This document shows, piece after piece, positions 34,314 through 46,151 of a DNA stretch of 64,000 nucleotides. Both the position numbers and the translations under genes were made by a program. The DNA is from Elymus sibiricus (taxonomy: Eukaryota; Streptophyta; Magnoliopsida; Poales; Poaceae), in NCBI GenBank assembly GCA_039707655.1, contig CM077665.1:306838486-306902485 (forward strand), given 5' to 3'. Under the pieces are notes generated by a model. The model saw only the letters and a list, made by a program, of their open reading frames with translations. It made no database searches and had not been told where the DNA came from. Each line of letters begins with the position of its first letter. Within the stretch, counting starts at the first letter, position 1.

Positions 34314-35870
34314 TGATACGTCTCCAACGTATATATAATTTTTGATTGTTCCAGGCTGATATATTATCATTCTAGGATACTTTTTGGGTCTTTATTTACC
34401 AATTTATAATATTTTTGAGCACTAACCTATTGACCCAGTGCCCAGTGCCAGTTGCTGTTTTCTGCATGTTTTTGCCTTTTTAGGTTTACAGTACCAAACT
34501 AAGTCCAATTGCCACAAAACTTTTTGATGATTTTTTCTGGACCAAAAGAAGACCTGGAAGCTTCAGAAGGAGGTCGGGAGGCACACGAGGGCCCCACTAC
34601 ACATCAGGGCACGCCCTGGGGGGCGCCCTGATATGTGGTGCCCCCTCGTGGCTCTCCCGACGTCCCTCTTTGGCCTATAAATTCTCTAATATTGCAAAAA
34701 CCCTGGAGGCAGTCCCGAAACCCTTTTTCCCCCGCCGCAAATCTTTGTTCCGTCGCGAGGCCATCTGGAGCTCCGTTCCGGCACCCTGCCGGAGGGGGCC
34801 TCTTCATCAACCTTGCTGCCCTCATGATGATGTGTGAGTAGTTCACCACAGACCTACGGGTCCATAGCTAGTACCTAGATGGCAATCTCTCTATCTCTTG
34901 ATCTTCAATACAATGATCATTGCATCTTCGCTTTGATCTATCCGATGTAATCCTATTGTGCGGTGTGTTTGTTGGGATCCGATGAATTGTGGGTTTATGT
35001 TCAGATTATTCATGAAAAGTATTTGAGATACCTCTGACGTATATTGTCTCTTAATTGCATGGTCACTATAGCTTCGTAATGCTCTCCGATCTATTGATGT
35101 GCTTTGTCCAAGTAGATTGATATTTCATCGGTGGGAGTGGTGCGTTGTGGTAGGTTCAACCTGGCTAGTTTCTATATCCCAGTGACAAAGTAGGGGACAA
35201 GATGCGTCTTTGTGTTGTTGCTACTAAGGATAACACGATGGGGTTTATTCCTATTGCTTGAGTTTACTTTGTCTACACCATGTCATCGTTCTCCATGCAT
35301 TACTCTGTTTTACTTAATACTCTATATGCATGCTGGATAGCGGTCGATGAGTGGAGTAATAGTAATAGGTGTAGGCAGGAGTCGGCCTATTTGTTTATGG
35401 ACGTGATGCCTATATACACATGTTCATTGCCGTGAAAATCGCATAACTATCCGCTTTTCTATCAATTGCCCAACAGTAATTTGTTACCCACCGTATGCTG
35501 CCTACATGAAGGATGCCGCTAGGGAAAACTATGGCCCTCGGGTCTATTCGCTTATATATTTACAAACGCTACAATTACCTTGCTGCCTTTATTTACCTTT
35601 TATTTTATTTTGCAATTTATATTTATCAGAAATTATCTACACAACTCATTTGCTTGCAAATAACAAGATCAAGGGGATTGACAACCCGCTTGCCCGCATT
35701 GGGTGCAAGTTGTTTGTTCATTTGTGTGCAGCCGCTGAAGACAGTTGAGGATTGATATTCCTATTGGTTCGATAAACCTTGGTTTCATAAGTGAGGGAAA
35801 TACTTACCCACTTTGTGCTGCAATTACCCGTTCCTCTTCACGGAAAACCCAACGCAGATCACAAGTATCA
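34314..35870 (+). repeat. 5' LTR of element B
   Basis: It runs from TGATACGTCTCCAACG to ATCACAAGTATCA and is closely similar to 58948-60517. It carries an imperfect inverted repeat ATCAGGGC / GCCCTGAT around 34602-34632. Confidence 0.92.
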
Positions 35871-35881
35871 TGAAGGATTTC

Positions 35882-35898
35882 TGGTGCCGTTGCCAGGG
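35882..35898 (+). promoter_or_regulatory. Primer-binding site of element B
   Basis: TGGTGCCGTTGCCAGGG lies 11 bases after the 5' LTR. It differs at two positions from the site of element C (TGGCGCCGTTGCCGGGG), so primer pairing is weakened. Confidence 0.75.
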
Positions 35899-36043
35899 AA
35901 TATCATCATCAACTATCAAGTAACTTCACACAAATTTCTATTCACTTGTTCTTCTTTTTATTTACTGTAATATTTAGCTTGTCTCATAAAAATCAAAAAT
36001 ACAACAATATTTATCTTTGCTTGTTACTAGTTTGTTCGTCGTC

Positions 36044-36484
36044 ATGGCTAGTTCCTGTCCGGATATGCCTCAATCTCCCTACTTGGGAGAGGGTTCCCCA
36101 ATCTTATGTGATGAGTCCCTTAAAGAAGCATGGGATAGATTACTAGCAATACAAGCAAGAGCTAATCCCAAGATTCATATTAAATTGCTCCTTAGAAGTT
36201 TTTATGTTGGTCTATCTCTTTCTCATAGACGTGTCCTGGATTCTATGTTCGATAAAGATTTTCTTGGGAACTATGCTTTTGACACCTATGATAAGATGAA
36301 AAATATATTTGGGCAACCTAAAATAGAGACCATTGAACCTGCTATACTAGTGTGCCACCAGCAAACTGAGCTAATCAAAGAGGGTAGAACTAGTATGGAG
36401 TCTAATTTTAGAGGGTCGTTCAATTCTATCTCTAAAATTCATGGAAACGTCATGTTACACAATAGGAGGCTTGATATAATGTAA
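36044..36484 (+). pseudogene. Gag remnant of element B
   Basis: Reading from ATG 36044 gives MASSCPDMPQSPYLGEGSP, then ESLKEAWDRLLAIQARANP and LLLRSFYVGLSLSHRRVLDS, the Athila-type gag core also seen in element C. The frame stops at 36482-36484 but continues past the stop as QKLDVFCARENKIVKG. Soon after, the CLARGIK block that closes element A's coding region appears (about 36580-36605). Gag is thus fused by deletion to the end of the coding region, with protease and everything after it missing. It is only about 146 residues, far below a full gag. Confidence 0.65.
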
Positions 36485-38375
36485 CAAAAGCTTGATGTTT
36501 TTTGTGCTAGGGAGAATAAGATTGTGAAGGGGAGTGGATCCCCTATGATCAAAGATGACAATACTTGAAACTGTGCATTATGCCTAGCTAGGGGCATAAA
36601 ACAATAGCGGTTGTTGGGAGGCAACCCAATAGTTATCTTTAAATTTTTGCTTTAAACTTTCTGTTTACTTTTAATAACATGATTATTGCCTAGTTAATGA
36701 TTATGTTTTTGTGTTTAAATTAGTGTTTATGCCAAGTAAAGCCTTTGGGATGACTCACAAGATGAGTAGAATCGATGCTGAACCAAAATAGAAACTTTCG
36801 ACTCAAGTACAGGAATTTTCATTTTTTACTTGAGCGTGATAATGTTCTGAAATTTTTACACAGTGTTGCTATACAAATTTTCGAGGCTTTCCTAATTTTG
36901 CAAAAAAATTAAATTTAATGAAGTATAGGTTCTCTACAGATTGCTATAGATTGTTCTGTTTTAGACAGATTCTGTTTTTTCTTGCTTTGATTATGCTATG
37001 GATTGTATCGGGGGGTATAAGCCATGGAGAACTTAGAATACAGTACCTATTATGCATTTATGAATTTGGAATCAATTTATAATAGTACCTAAAGTAAGCA
37101 ATATGTTTCTTATACTAACGGATCTTACAAAGTTTTGTTGAGTTTTGTGTGATTGAAGTTTTCAAGTTTTGGGTGTTATCTTGATGGACAAAGGAATAAG
37201 GAGTAGCAAGAGCCTAAGCTTGGGGATGACAAAGGCACCCCAAGGTAATAATTCAAAGGAGACTCAAGAGTCTAAGCTTGGGGATGCCCCGGAAGGCATC
37301 CCCTCTTTCGTCTCAAATCCATCGGTATGTCACTTGAAGCTATATTTTTATTCGTCACATGATATGAGTTTTGCTTGGAGCGTCGTTTGCTTTTGTTTGC
37401 TTTTACTTTTAGTTTGCCACAATCATTGTTTGCTGGACACACCTATTTAAGAGAGACACACCTTCATCATAATTTGTTAGAATACCTATGTGCTTCACTT
37501 ATATCTTTTGAGCTTAGTAGTTTCTCTAGTACTTCACTTATATATTTTTGAGCACGGTGGCGTGTAGATTTTATAGAAATAATTTCACTCTCGTTCTTCA
37601 CTTATATTTGTTTGAGAGTTAATAAATAGTGATGGTAATTTGCATGGGTCATAAGACTAGTCCAAAAATATTAGGTATTCAATGAGTGATAATCAAAACC
37701 ATCATGTAGCACATATAGTGAAATTGTGGGTCAATGATATTGATGTGGTAATATGAAATAGGCATGAGTTCATAATTGTTAAACCGTAGAAGTGTCGATA
37801 TTAGGAGAGGTTGACCCTTTTGTTCATCTAAAAATTAAAGAGGCATGGTGATGATGTGTGAGCATTTCTATTCCTCGTTGAAATCCTAGTGTTGTTTCGG
37901 GTTGGAAGCGCGCGATGGTTAACTCCTACTAACCTCTTCCCTCGGGGCATGCGAGTAGTACTTTGATTTATGACAAATCTAATAAAACTTTGCAATAAGT
38001 ATATGAGTTCTTTATGACTAATGTGAAACCATGGACATACGCAACCTCACCTTCTCATATTTGCTAGCCTCTTCGGTACCGTGCATAGCCCATTCTCACC
38101 TCGAGGATCAGTGCAACTTTTGCCGGTGCATCCAAACCCCGTGACATCATACGCTCTGTTGCACATAAGCCTCATTATATCTTCCTCAAAACAGCCACCA
38201 TACCTACCTATCATGGCATTTCCATAGCCATTCCGAGATATATTGCCATGCAAATTCCATTGTCATTTCACATGACTAGTTTGTTCATCATCATATTGCT
38301 TTGCATGATCATATAGAGCTGACATAGTATTTGTGGCAAAGCCACCGTTCATCATATTTTTGATACATGTCACGC
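36485..38375 (+). other. Long non-coding region of element B, first part
   Basis: It carries the shared structures: a stem-loop at 36614-36629, the perfect GGGGATGCC/GGCATCCCC hairpin at 37280-37303 with loop CCGGAA, a decayed unit around 37521-37554, and ACTCTCG/TGAGAGT (37587-37593 with 37613-37619, one G-T pair). The conserved block at 38096-38255 follows. It is interrupted at 38376 by the Sirevirus-like element; CACGC at 38371-38375 is the target duplication. Confidence 0.6.
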
Positions 38376-40039
38376 TGTGGGATCACTAGAAGAGTGTCTA
38401 GAGGGGGGGGGGTGAATAGATTACTAGCAGGAATTAAAAACATAACCTTTTCCCAAGTTAATTGGTTGGCAGATTTTAGCAACTATAGCAAGTCTAGCAC
38501 ACCCTACACTTGCAAGTCAACAAGTATGACAGCGGAAAGTAAATACATTGCACATGGAAGTAAGTAGTTGAGATAGGGAGATCAAACGCATGAGGGACAC
38601 GAAGATTTTTCCCGTGGTTCCGATAGGTGGTGCTATCGTACGTCCACATTTATGGAGTCTTCAACCCACGGAGGGTAACGGTCGCGAGAGTCCATGGAGG
38701 GCTCCACCCATAAGGGTCCACGAAGTAGCAACCTTGACTATTCCATAACGGCTTCCGTCCACGAAGGACTAGCCTCACTATGGGTAGATCTTCACGAGGT
38801 AGGCGATCTCCTTGCCTGTACAAACTTCTTGGTTCAACTCCACAACACGAAGTAGGAGGCTCCCAAGCGACACTTAACCAATCTAGGAGGCACCACCCTC
38901 CAAAAGGTAATAGGCTCGGCAATGTCGATGAACTTCTTGCTCTTGTGCTTCAAGATGATACACTCCTCAACACACAATCACTCTCTCACAGATTTGGCTA
39001 TGGTGGAAGAGATTGATTTGGTGGAAAGAAACTTGGGGAGGCTAGAGATCAAGATTCATATGGTAGGAATGGAATAGCTTGATCTCAACACATGAGTAGG
39101 TGGCTCTCTCTCAGAAAATTGGATGGGGCAAGGATGGAATAGTTCTGAGTGCTTCTCTTTCGAGTGGGTGGTGGTGAAGGGGTATATATAGGCATCCCCA
39201 AAAATCCAACCGTTACACCTAAAGTGACCAACTCGGTGACACCAAAGTGTAAGACTCAGTGGTACCGAAGTGACCAAAAGGTGGCAACTTTTGAATCTCG
39301 GTGAGACCGATATATAACTCTCGGTGGTATTGATTAGGTGACCAACGGTTAGATTGCACAACTCGGTGATGCCGATTCTCAAATCTCGGTGGTACCGATT
39401 CTTGACCATGGCTAACCAGAGAGTTGGTCCAAAAACTCGGTGAGACCGATTCACAATTCTCGGTGGTACCGATTCTTGTGAATAGCTAACCAGGAAGTTG
39501 GTCCAAGTCTCGGTGAGACCGACTGGCAAAACTCGGTGGTACCGAAGACTGAAAATAGCTAAACAAAAGTTGGCAACTGAACTCGGTGGCACCGATGCAG
39601 AATCGGTTGCACCGAATGGCTAGGGTTTGGCATGGGTCTGTCTGAGTTTGGGAATCGGTGGGACCGAGTGGGAATTGTTGGTTGCACCGATTTTTGATAT
39701 TTGGCTTGGACAGACTTTTGTGGAAGAGTTTGTGGGTGTTTTTGGTGACTATCACTTGTGCACGTGGAGCATCTGGTTCACCAACAGTACCTTACCCCCT
39801 TTTAATAGTATTGGCTTTCCTATGGGCTCAAAGTGATTTCTCACAAAGTAAAATGTAGAGTCCTCTTGCTTGAAGTTTTTCCAATCCATTTCCTTGCATC
39901 TTGGGGTATCTCCACAATCCTTTTGCCAACCCTCTCTATGGACTTTATCTGAAATACACTAGGTAAAAGTGTTAGTCCAAGAGACAATGTATGTTGTCAT
40001 GAATTATCAAAACCACCAAGGGAGCACATTGTGCTTTCA
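38376..40039 (-). repeat. 3' LTR of the Sirevirus-like element
   Basis: It starts TGTGGGATCACTAG and ends CATTGTGCTTTCA on the plus strand. At about 39230-39700 it holds a cluster of near-palindromes of the form TCGGTGGTACCGA, many flanked by CT and TT. It differs from the 47329-48994 copy at scattered sites, for example around 38895-38960. Confidence 0.9.
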
Positions 40040-41076
40040 AAATCCCCCTTTTTGGTAATTGATGACAACATACAATAAAAGCTTCAAATAAAGATATTCA
40101 TGGATATAATGAAGACTTTGAGAGACACATGACTTAGACTTGCTCCCGCTAAATGTGTGCAATCCCTTTAAATGATAGTTGCTTTGGAATGCATGGACAC
40201 ACATATAGTGGAAGGGATATAACAAGTCATGTGTATCTTGGCTATATGCATATGAGTGAGATGTATCCTTGTTCAAGACTTCAATCTTGCAAACAATACG
40301 TGCAAGAAGCAAGAGATCATCTTGATCAAGGATATGATGCATCCTAGTAGTAGAAACACACTTGAGAAAACAATTATCCTAGTGTTTCTAACACTTGAGT
40401 TCTTGAGTATCCTAGTAGTAGAAACACACTTGAGAAAACAATGTTAGGAAACACAAGAGTATTCTACCAATCAAAAAGCAATAGAACTCAATAGTACCAA
40501 GATGTAGAGAACATATAGAAGGATAGTATTCCTTAAGCTTGATATGTCTCCAAGAACATTTAGAAACTTTCTCCCCTAGATATGAGATAGTAGGTCATCC
40601 TCTCCCTCTGAATCTTAGCATGTAGATATTGGGATTGGATAGGGTGAGAAAATTCTAACATGAGTAGTCAAATGAAATAAACGTATTTTTCTCCCAAACA
40701 TATTTTTCTCCCAAACATATTTTTCTCCCCCTACTTTGGTATTCTCCCCTTGTCTATATAAGTATAAACTCTGACATTCTCCTCTCCCCCTTGATTATAT
40801 CTCCCCCTTTGCATAAGCATGTATCTCCCCCTTTAGCATCGAAGCTTTGGTATTTCTCCCCCTTTGGCATTAATTTCCAAAAAGGTCAGGGATCATCGAT
40901 TAAGAAGGGATCCTTGAGAACAAGGTTCATGGAATGTAGGGTTCATAGAAATGAAGATTATAGAAAGCATCCAAATTGAGGGAATTATTGAAAATAATTT
41001 CTCCCCCTTTGGCTTATTTGAGAGCTTGTAAGACTTCTCCTCCTTTGAGTTAGGGATCCTAGAGTAGAGTTTCTCC

Positions 41077-41145
<69 letters not shown>

Positions 41146-42160
41146 GACGGGATCATCAAAGAAATGAAAATATCACTATAGGATCACTAAGGAAACAAAG
41201 ATTTGCTGACATGAACACAGACTAGAGAAGATATCAAATCGGTGGCTCCGAGACAAACAAGTCGGTGGAACCGATTTGTTGCTATGCAGCTCATCTGCTG
41301 AATTGGTAGAACTGAGTTATTTGTATCGGTGGCTCCGAGGCTTAAACAGAAACTTGCTAATTAATTTTGAAAATTTTGTAACAAAGTGTCAGAAGGATTT
41401 TCAAAGGAAATGTAAAAGATTTTACAAAGAGATATCAACTAGAGAAGATTTGAGTGGTTCCAAGAAATCTTGCAAATAGAGAATGAACCAAACAGGATTC
41501 TTAACTAGATGATGGGCGGTGACTAGGTCACCTATATTAGAGTATATTGACTTAGGAGCCAAGCAAGAATGCTTGATCATAGGTCATACTCATCGTTAAG
41601 CTCAAAATGGGGTTACCATTTTTCGAATAAACATTTTAATGTTTTCATAACGTGAGTTGCTTTAGCTCATGACTTGGAGTAAAGCTTTTTCAAGGATATG
41701 AGTACATACCTTTGAGTGATGTTGATGACGTGGCTTATAGGTGAACTTGTTGAGGATGCTCGATGTTGATGAGGATCATCTTGAGTTGGGAGCAATCCTT
41801 GTTTGTTTTGGTTCTCTTTTCACCTACATAGGTTAGTCATGCAAGGAAGAACAATATATATCCATTTGACATAATATCAATTGAGAATTTGCAAATATGA
41901 TCATATCAAATATATGTCAAGGATATGGTTGAGTTGTCTTCTTCCTTCCATCAACAAGAGAGGTTGTGGATACTTGGTCATGACAAGATTGCTTATGATT
42001 TGAGTTGATGGCAATCTTGTGGAATGAAGTTCTTCCATGTACCTACAAAAGATTAGATGCAATACAAGGGAGCATAGAATTCCAAGATATATGAAGTTCA
42101 TGGTAATGATGGCATGGAATGGTCAAGTAAGCTCATCCCCTTGCATGCATCCGAGTGAGC
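40040..42160 (-). other. 3' region of the Sirevirus-like element with multiple purine tracts
   Basis: Read on the minus strand, the G-rich tract next to the LTR (40040-40056) is the likely polypurine tract. Further AAAGGGGGAG-like tracts occur at about 40793, 40801, 40824, 40855, 41001 and 41072 (seen as CTCCCCCTTT on the plus strand). A clean AT dinucleotide run fills 41080-41142. Short TCGGTGGCTCCGA-type palindromes occur at about 41240-41340. No env-like gene is recognisable. Confidence 0.65.
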
Positions 42161-43816
42161 TTAGCTCAAGTTTGAAGCATCAATGATGTTCAACTCACTC
42201 CTCAAGTAACAAAACACTTTCTCATCAAGTGGCTTAGTAAAGATATCGGCCAATTGCTTGTTGGTACGAACATGCTTGAGATCAATATCTCCTTTGGCAA
42301 CATGATCACGAATGAAATGATGTCGAACTTGTATATGCTTAGTTTGAGAATGTTGCACGGGATTATGACCAATCTTAATAGCACTTTCATTGTCACAAAG
42401 TAATGGAACATTTTTTACATGGATTCCATAATCCTTAAGCGTTTGTGTCATCCATAGTAATTGTGCACAACATGATCCGACAACAATATACTCAGCTTCG
42501 GCAGTAGATAGAGATACCGAGTTTTGTTTCTTGGAGGACCAAGACACAAGAGATCTCCCAAGAAATTGACATGTACCCGAGGTGGATTTTCTATCAACCT
42601 TGTCACCGGCATAGTCCGAATCGGAATAGCCAACAAGGTTAAAGGAAGATCCCTTGGGATACCAAATGCCAAAGTTTGGTGTTTGTATCAAATATCTCAC
42701 AATACGTTTCACGGCTAAAAGATGACACTCTTTAGGTGCGGCTTGATATCTAGCACACATGCAAACACTAAGCATAATGTCGGGACGGGAGGCACATAGA
42801 TATAACAATGAACCAATCATAGATCGATAAACCTTTTGATCAACCGGCTCATCCTCCTTGGTAAGGTCAACATGTCCGCTAGTAGGCATAGGAGTTTTCA
42901 TACCTTTACACTCTTGCATATTGAACTTCTTGATCAAGTCCTTGGTATACTTGGTTTGAGAGATGAAAGTTCCTTCTCTCGTTTGCTTGATTTGCAAACC
43001 AAGAAAGAATTTCAGCTCACACATCATAGACATCTCATACTTCTCGGACATCAACCTTCCAAATCTTTCACTAAATTGTGGGTTAGTAGATCCAAAGATA
43101 ATATCATCCACATAGATTTGGCACACAAATAATTCACCATTAACTCTTTTAGTGAATAAGGTTGCGTCAATTTTACCAATTTCAAAACCCTTTTCAATGA
43201 GAAACTTCGGTAAGCATTTATACCAAGCGCGTGGGGCTTGCTTAAGACCATAAAGAGCTTTACGAAGCTTGTAAACATGATTAGGTTTCTTGGGGTTCAC
43301 AAAACCAGGGGGTTGTTTGACATAGACCTCTTCTTCAATCTCACCATTTAAAAAGGCACTTTTAATGTCCATTTGATAAAGCGTGATATCATGGTGATTA
43401 GCATAAGTAAGAAGAATGCGAATAGCTTCAAGTCTAGCGACGGGGGCATAGGTCTCATCGTAGTCCATACCTTTGACTTGCGTATATCCTTGGGCTACGA
43501 GACGTGCCTTGTTGCGTACAACTTGACTGTCTTCATCTTGCTTGTTCCGAAACACCCATTTGGTTCCGATGATGTTGTGCTCATCCTTGGGCTTCTCCAC
43601 GAGTGTCCACACTTAGTTCCTCTCGAAGTTCTGAAGCTCTTCATGCATAGCGTTCACCCAATTCGGGTCTTCAAGAGCTTGTTCTACCTTCAAGGGTTCA
43701 ATGCTAGATATGAAAGAATAATGCTCACAAAAATTAGCTAAGCGAGTTTTAGAGCGAGTGATTCTCCCGGTTTGTATGTCACCAAAGATTTGGTTTAGGG
43801 GATGGTTCTTGGTCAC
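42161..43816 (-). pseudogene. Copia reverse transcriptase and RNase H (Sirevirus-like)
   Basis: On the minus strand RT begins at [21 protein letters not shown], followed by [24 protein letters not shown], the first catalytic Asp in [26 protein letters not shown] and the catalytic centre YVDD (in [12 protein letters not shown]). RNase H follows with [18 protein letters not shown] and [10 protein letters not shown], ending in [17 protein letters not shown] stop at 43613-43615, within the linker FERN/VWTL, and a frameshift at about 43815 cut it from integrase. From 43612 the 483-residue frame is open and carries all RT and RNase H motifs I can check. Confidence 0.92.
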
Positions 43817-44913
43817 TCTTTCTCGAACTCGGGGTAGCTTCGTCTTGTTGGATGGTTGAGCTTCTTCATCATCATCTCCTTCATCTCGTTGTTGTTGAAG
43901 GTGTCGTTTCCTTGAGGTAGTGGTGAAGGAGGTTGTGTTGGATCTTCATGATGTATTTCCTCCTCTTCATCTTGTCGTGTACCACTTGTGGATGCCTCCA
44001 TGTCGTGTTGAGGTTCACCTTGACGTGAAGTAGGGGCTTCCACTTGAGTTGATGAGGTACTTTCCTTCACCTCCATGGGACGAATCTTGTCGATGGACAA
44101 GTCTTGAATAGCTTCCGAAGGGTCCTTATCTCCTACATCATTTGGCAATTGTTCGACTTGCGAACCATTAGATTCATCAAACTTCACATCTACCGTCTCT
44201 TCAACTTTTCGAGTGAAGTTGTTGTAGACACGGTAAGTGTGAGAGTTCGATCCGTAACCAAGTAGGAATCCTTGATGAGATTTAGGAGCAAATTTAGTAC
44301 GACGATGCTTATCAAGAATGTAGCACTTGGAGCCGAATACCCGAAAGTATCCAACTTGGGGTTTGTTACCGGTGAGTAGCTCGTATGCCGTTTTACCGAG
44401 AAGCTTGTGCAAGTAGAGTCGGTTTGTGGCATGACATGATGTTTCCACGACTTCTGCCCAAAAGTGTCTTGGCGTCTTGTATTCGTCAAGCATCGTTCTT
44501 GCCATCTCAATAAGAGTCCGGTTCTTCCTCTCAACAACTCCATTTTGTTGAGGCGTGTACATAGCCGAGAACTCATGTGAAACACCTTCTTCGTCAAGAA
44601 AGGTATCCACATGGGTGTTCTTGAACTCCGATCCGTTATCACTCCGAACCTTCTTGATCTTCACTTCAAACTGATTTTGTGCTTTGCGGACGAAGTTCTT
44701 GAAGATCTTTTGTACTTGCGACTTATCATCAAGAAAAAATACCCACGTAAATCTGGAAAAATCATCAACTATAACTAGACCATAGGAATTTTCACCGAGG
44801 CTCTTGTAAGCATTGGGACCAAAAAGATCCATGTGAAGTAACTCGAGTGGTCTCCTAGTAGTCATGATATTTTTACGGGATGACTTCCACCTACTTGCTT
44901 TCCAGCTTGACAA
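43813..44913 (-). pseudogene. Copia integrase (Sirevirus-like)
   Basis: The minus-strand frame contains the DDE core: Asp in LELLHMDLFGPN, Asp in KVRSDNGSEFKN and Glu in QQNGVVERKNRT, all present. HFWAEVVETSCHATNRLYL and the GKTAYELLTGNKP / FGSKCYILDKHRR blocks of copia integrases follow, then an acidic linker with many Glu codons. The upstream zinc-binding part lies at about 44914-45029 (RLGHVG-type, CSACQAGK) beyond a stop and frame change, so the integrase is detached from gag-protease. Confidence 0.88.
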
Positions 44914-45029
44914 GCACTACAAAGTCTATCTTTGTCAAAGATAACATCTTTAACACCAAGTATATGATCACCTTTGATAAGCTTGTCTAGATTACGCATG
45001 CCAACATGTCCTAATCTTCTATGCCAAAG

Positions 45030-46136
45030 CTAACCTTTAGAAGATTTTGCAATAAGACAAGTATGAGGTTTGGATCTCTTAGTGAAATCGACAATGTATA
45101 GATCACCTCTACGGAAACCGGTGAAGACCATGTTATGATTATCTTGACGAAACACTTGGCAATCTACTTTCGTGAATAGCACATTAAAACCAAAGTCGGC
45201 AAGTCTAGATACGGAAAGAAGAATGTAGCCAAGGGATTCAACAAGCATGACGTTTTGAATAGAGCTATCATGGGATATGGCCACCTTACCAAGACCAAGT
45301 ACCTTACCCTTGGAGTTGATTCCAAAAGTTACATACCTTCGCGGTCCATGGTTTGGTGTGATCTCTTCAAACATGTCTCTATCTCCGGTCATATGATCGG
45401 TGCATCCACTGTCGAGAATCCACTCTTTTCCTCCGGACATGTAATCCTTGAAGTTTGCCATAAGGCTTAGATTCTTCATGATCTTCTCATGCTTGATGTC
45501 GAACAACTCATCTTCATCATAGTAGCCATGCTCCACATTGTCATCATCAAGTGGGAAATCCTTGTCACAAGGAACAAGAGATTCGTTAGGGTTGTGATCA
45601 TGACAATGTTCAAGATTATGAATGCGAAGGGCTTCTATAATGATGTTGTTGATAGTTATGACATCTCCTTTAGCATGCATGAGGTCTCTAAGCTCAAATA
45701 GATAGTCATCAAACTTGGGATCACTAGGCATCATTTTGTGAAAGACAATAGTCTTGTGAAGAATTTCATCAAGATTACTCAATGAATAACTTGGATACCG
45801 TTTCTCCAAGTCATTCCACAAAGTATAAGCACATTCAAAATTCTTCATTTGATTAAGCACAATTCTAGGCAATCCTCTAACGATAAGATTAACAGTTCTA
45901 AGATTGCATAGCATATCAATTTCCTCTTCGTGTGTGGGATGTAAAGGATCAATGGGAGGTACATAGGGGTTCTTAACATACTTGCTCAAATGAAATTCAT
46001 TGAATAGTTCAAGCATCTTATATTTCCATTGACTATAGTACTCCCCATCAAGAATAGACACTCTACAACTCAAACTTCCTATACTAGACACATCCATCTT
46101 CCTCCACGGTGATGAAACCGTTGCAATGGAGACCAA
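45030..46136 (-). pseudogene. Copia gag and protease (Sirevirus-like), zinc knuckle missing
   Basis: It starts at ATG 46136, two bases from the PBS (MVSIATVSSPWRKMDVSS). Gag features: LDGEYYSQWKYKMLELF, LPRIVLNQMKNFECAYTLWNDLEKRY and the FHKMMPSDPKFDDYLFELRDL block. The protease site WILDSGCTDHMTG follows directly after DYMSGGKE, and no CX2CX4HX4C zinc knuckle is found between, so an internal deletion has probably removed it. The pre-integrase segment continues to a stop at 45030. Loss of the zinc knuckle would abolish RNA packaging by this Gag. Confidence 0.85.
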
Positions 46137-46137
46137 A

Positions 46138-46149
46138 GCTCTGATACCA
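46138..46149 (-). promoter_or_regulatory. Primer-binding site (inner copy), initiator Met tRNA type
   Basis: On the minus strand TGGTATCAGAGC, complementary to the 3' end of initiator methionine tRNA, two bases inside the LTR end at 46152. An identical second copy lies at about 47315-47326. Confidence 0.9.
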
Positions 46150-46151
46150 CT

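Noticed and set aside
39230..39700. Regularly spaced short palindromic repeats resembling a CRISPR array
   Set aside because: Plant nuclear LTR, units vary, spacing is irregular, no cas genes; the same array occurs in each LTR copy.
41080..41142. AT dinucleotide run as a possible functional site
   Set aside because: A simple microsatellite; length is likely to vary and nothing links it to function.
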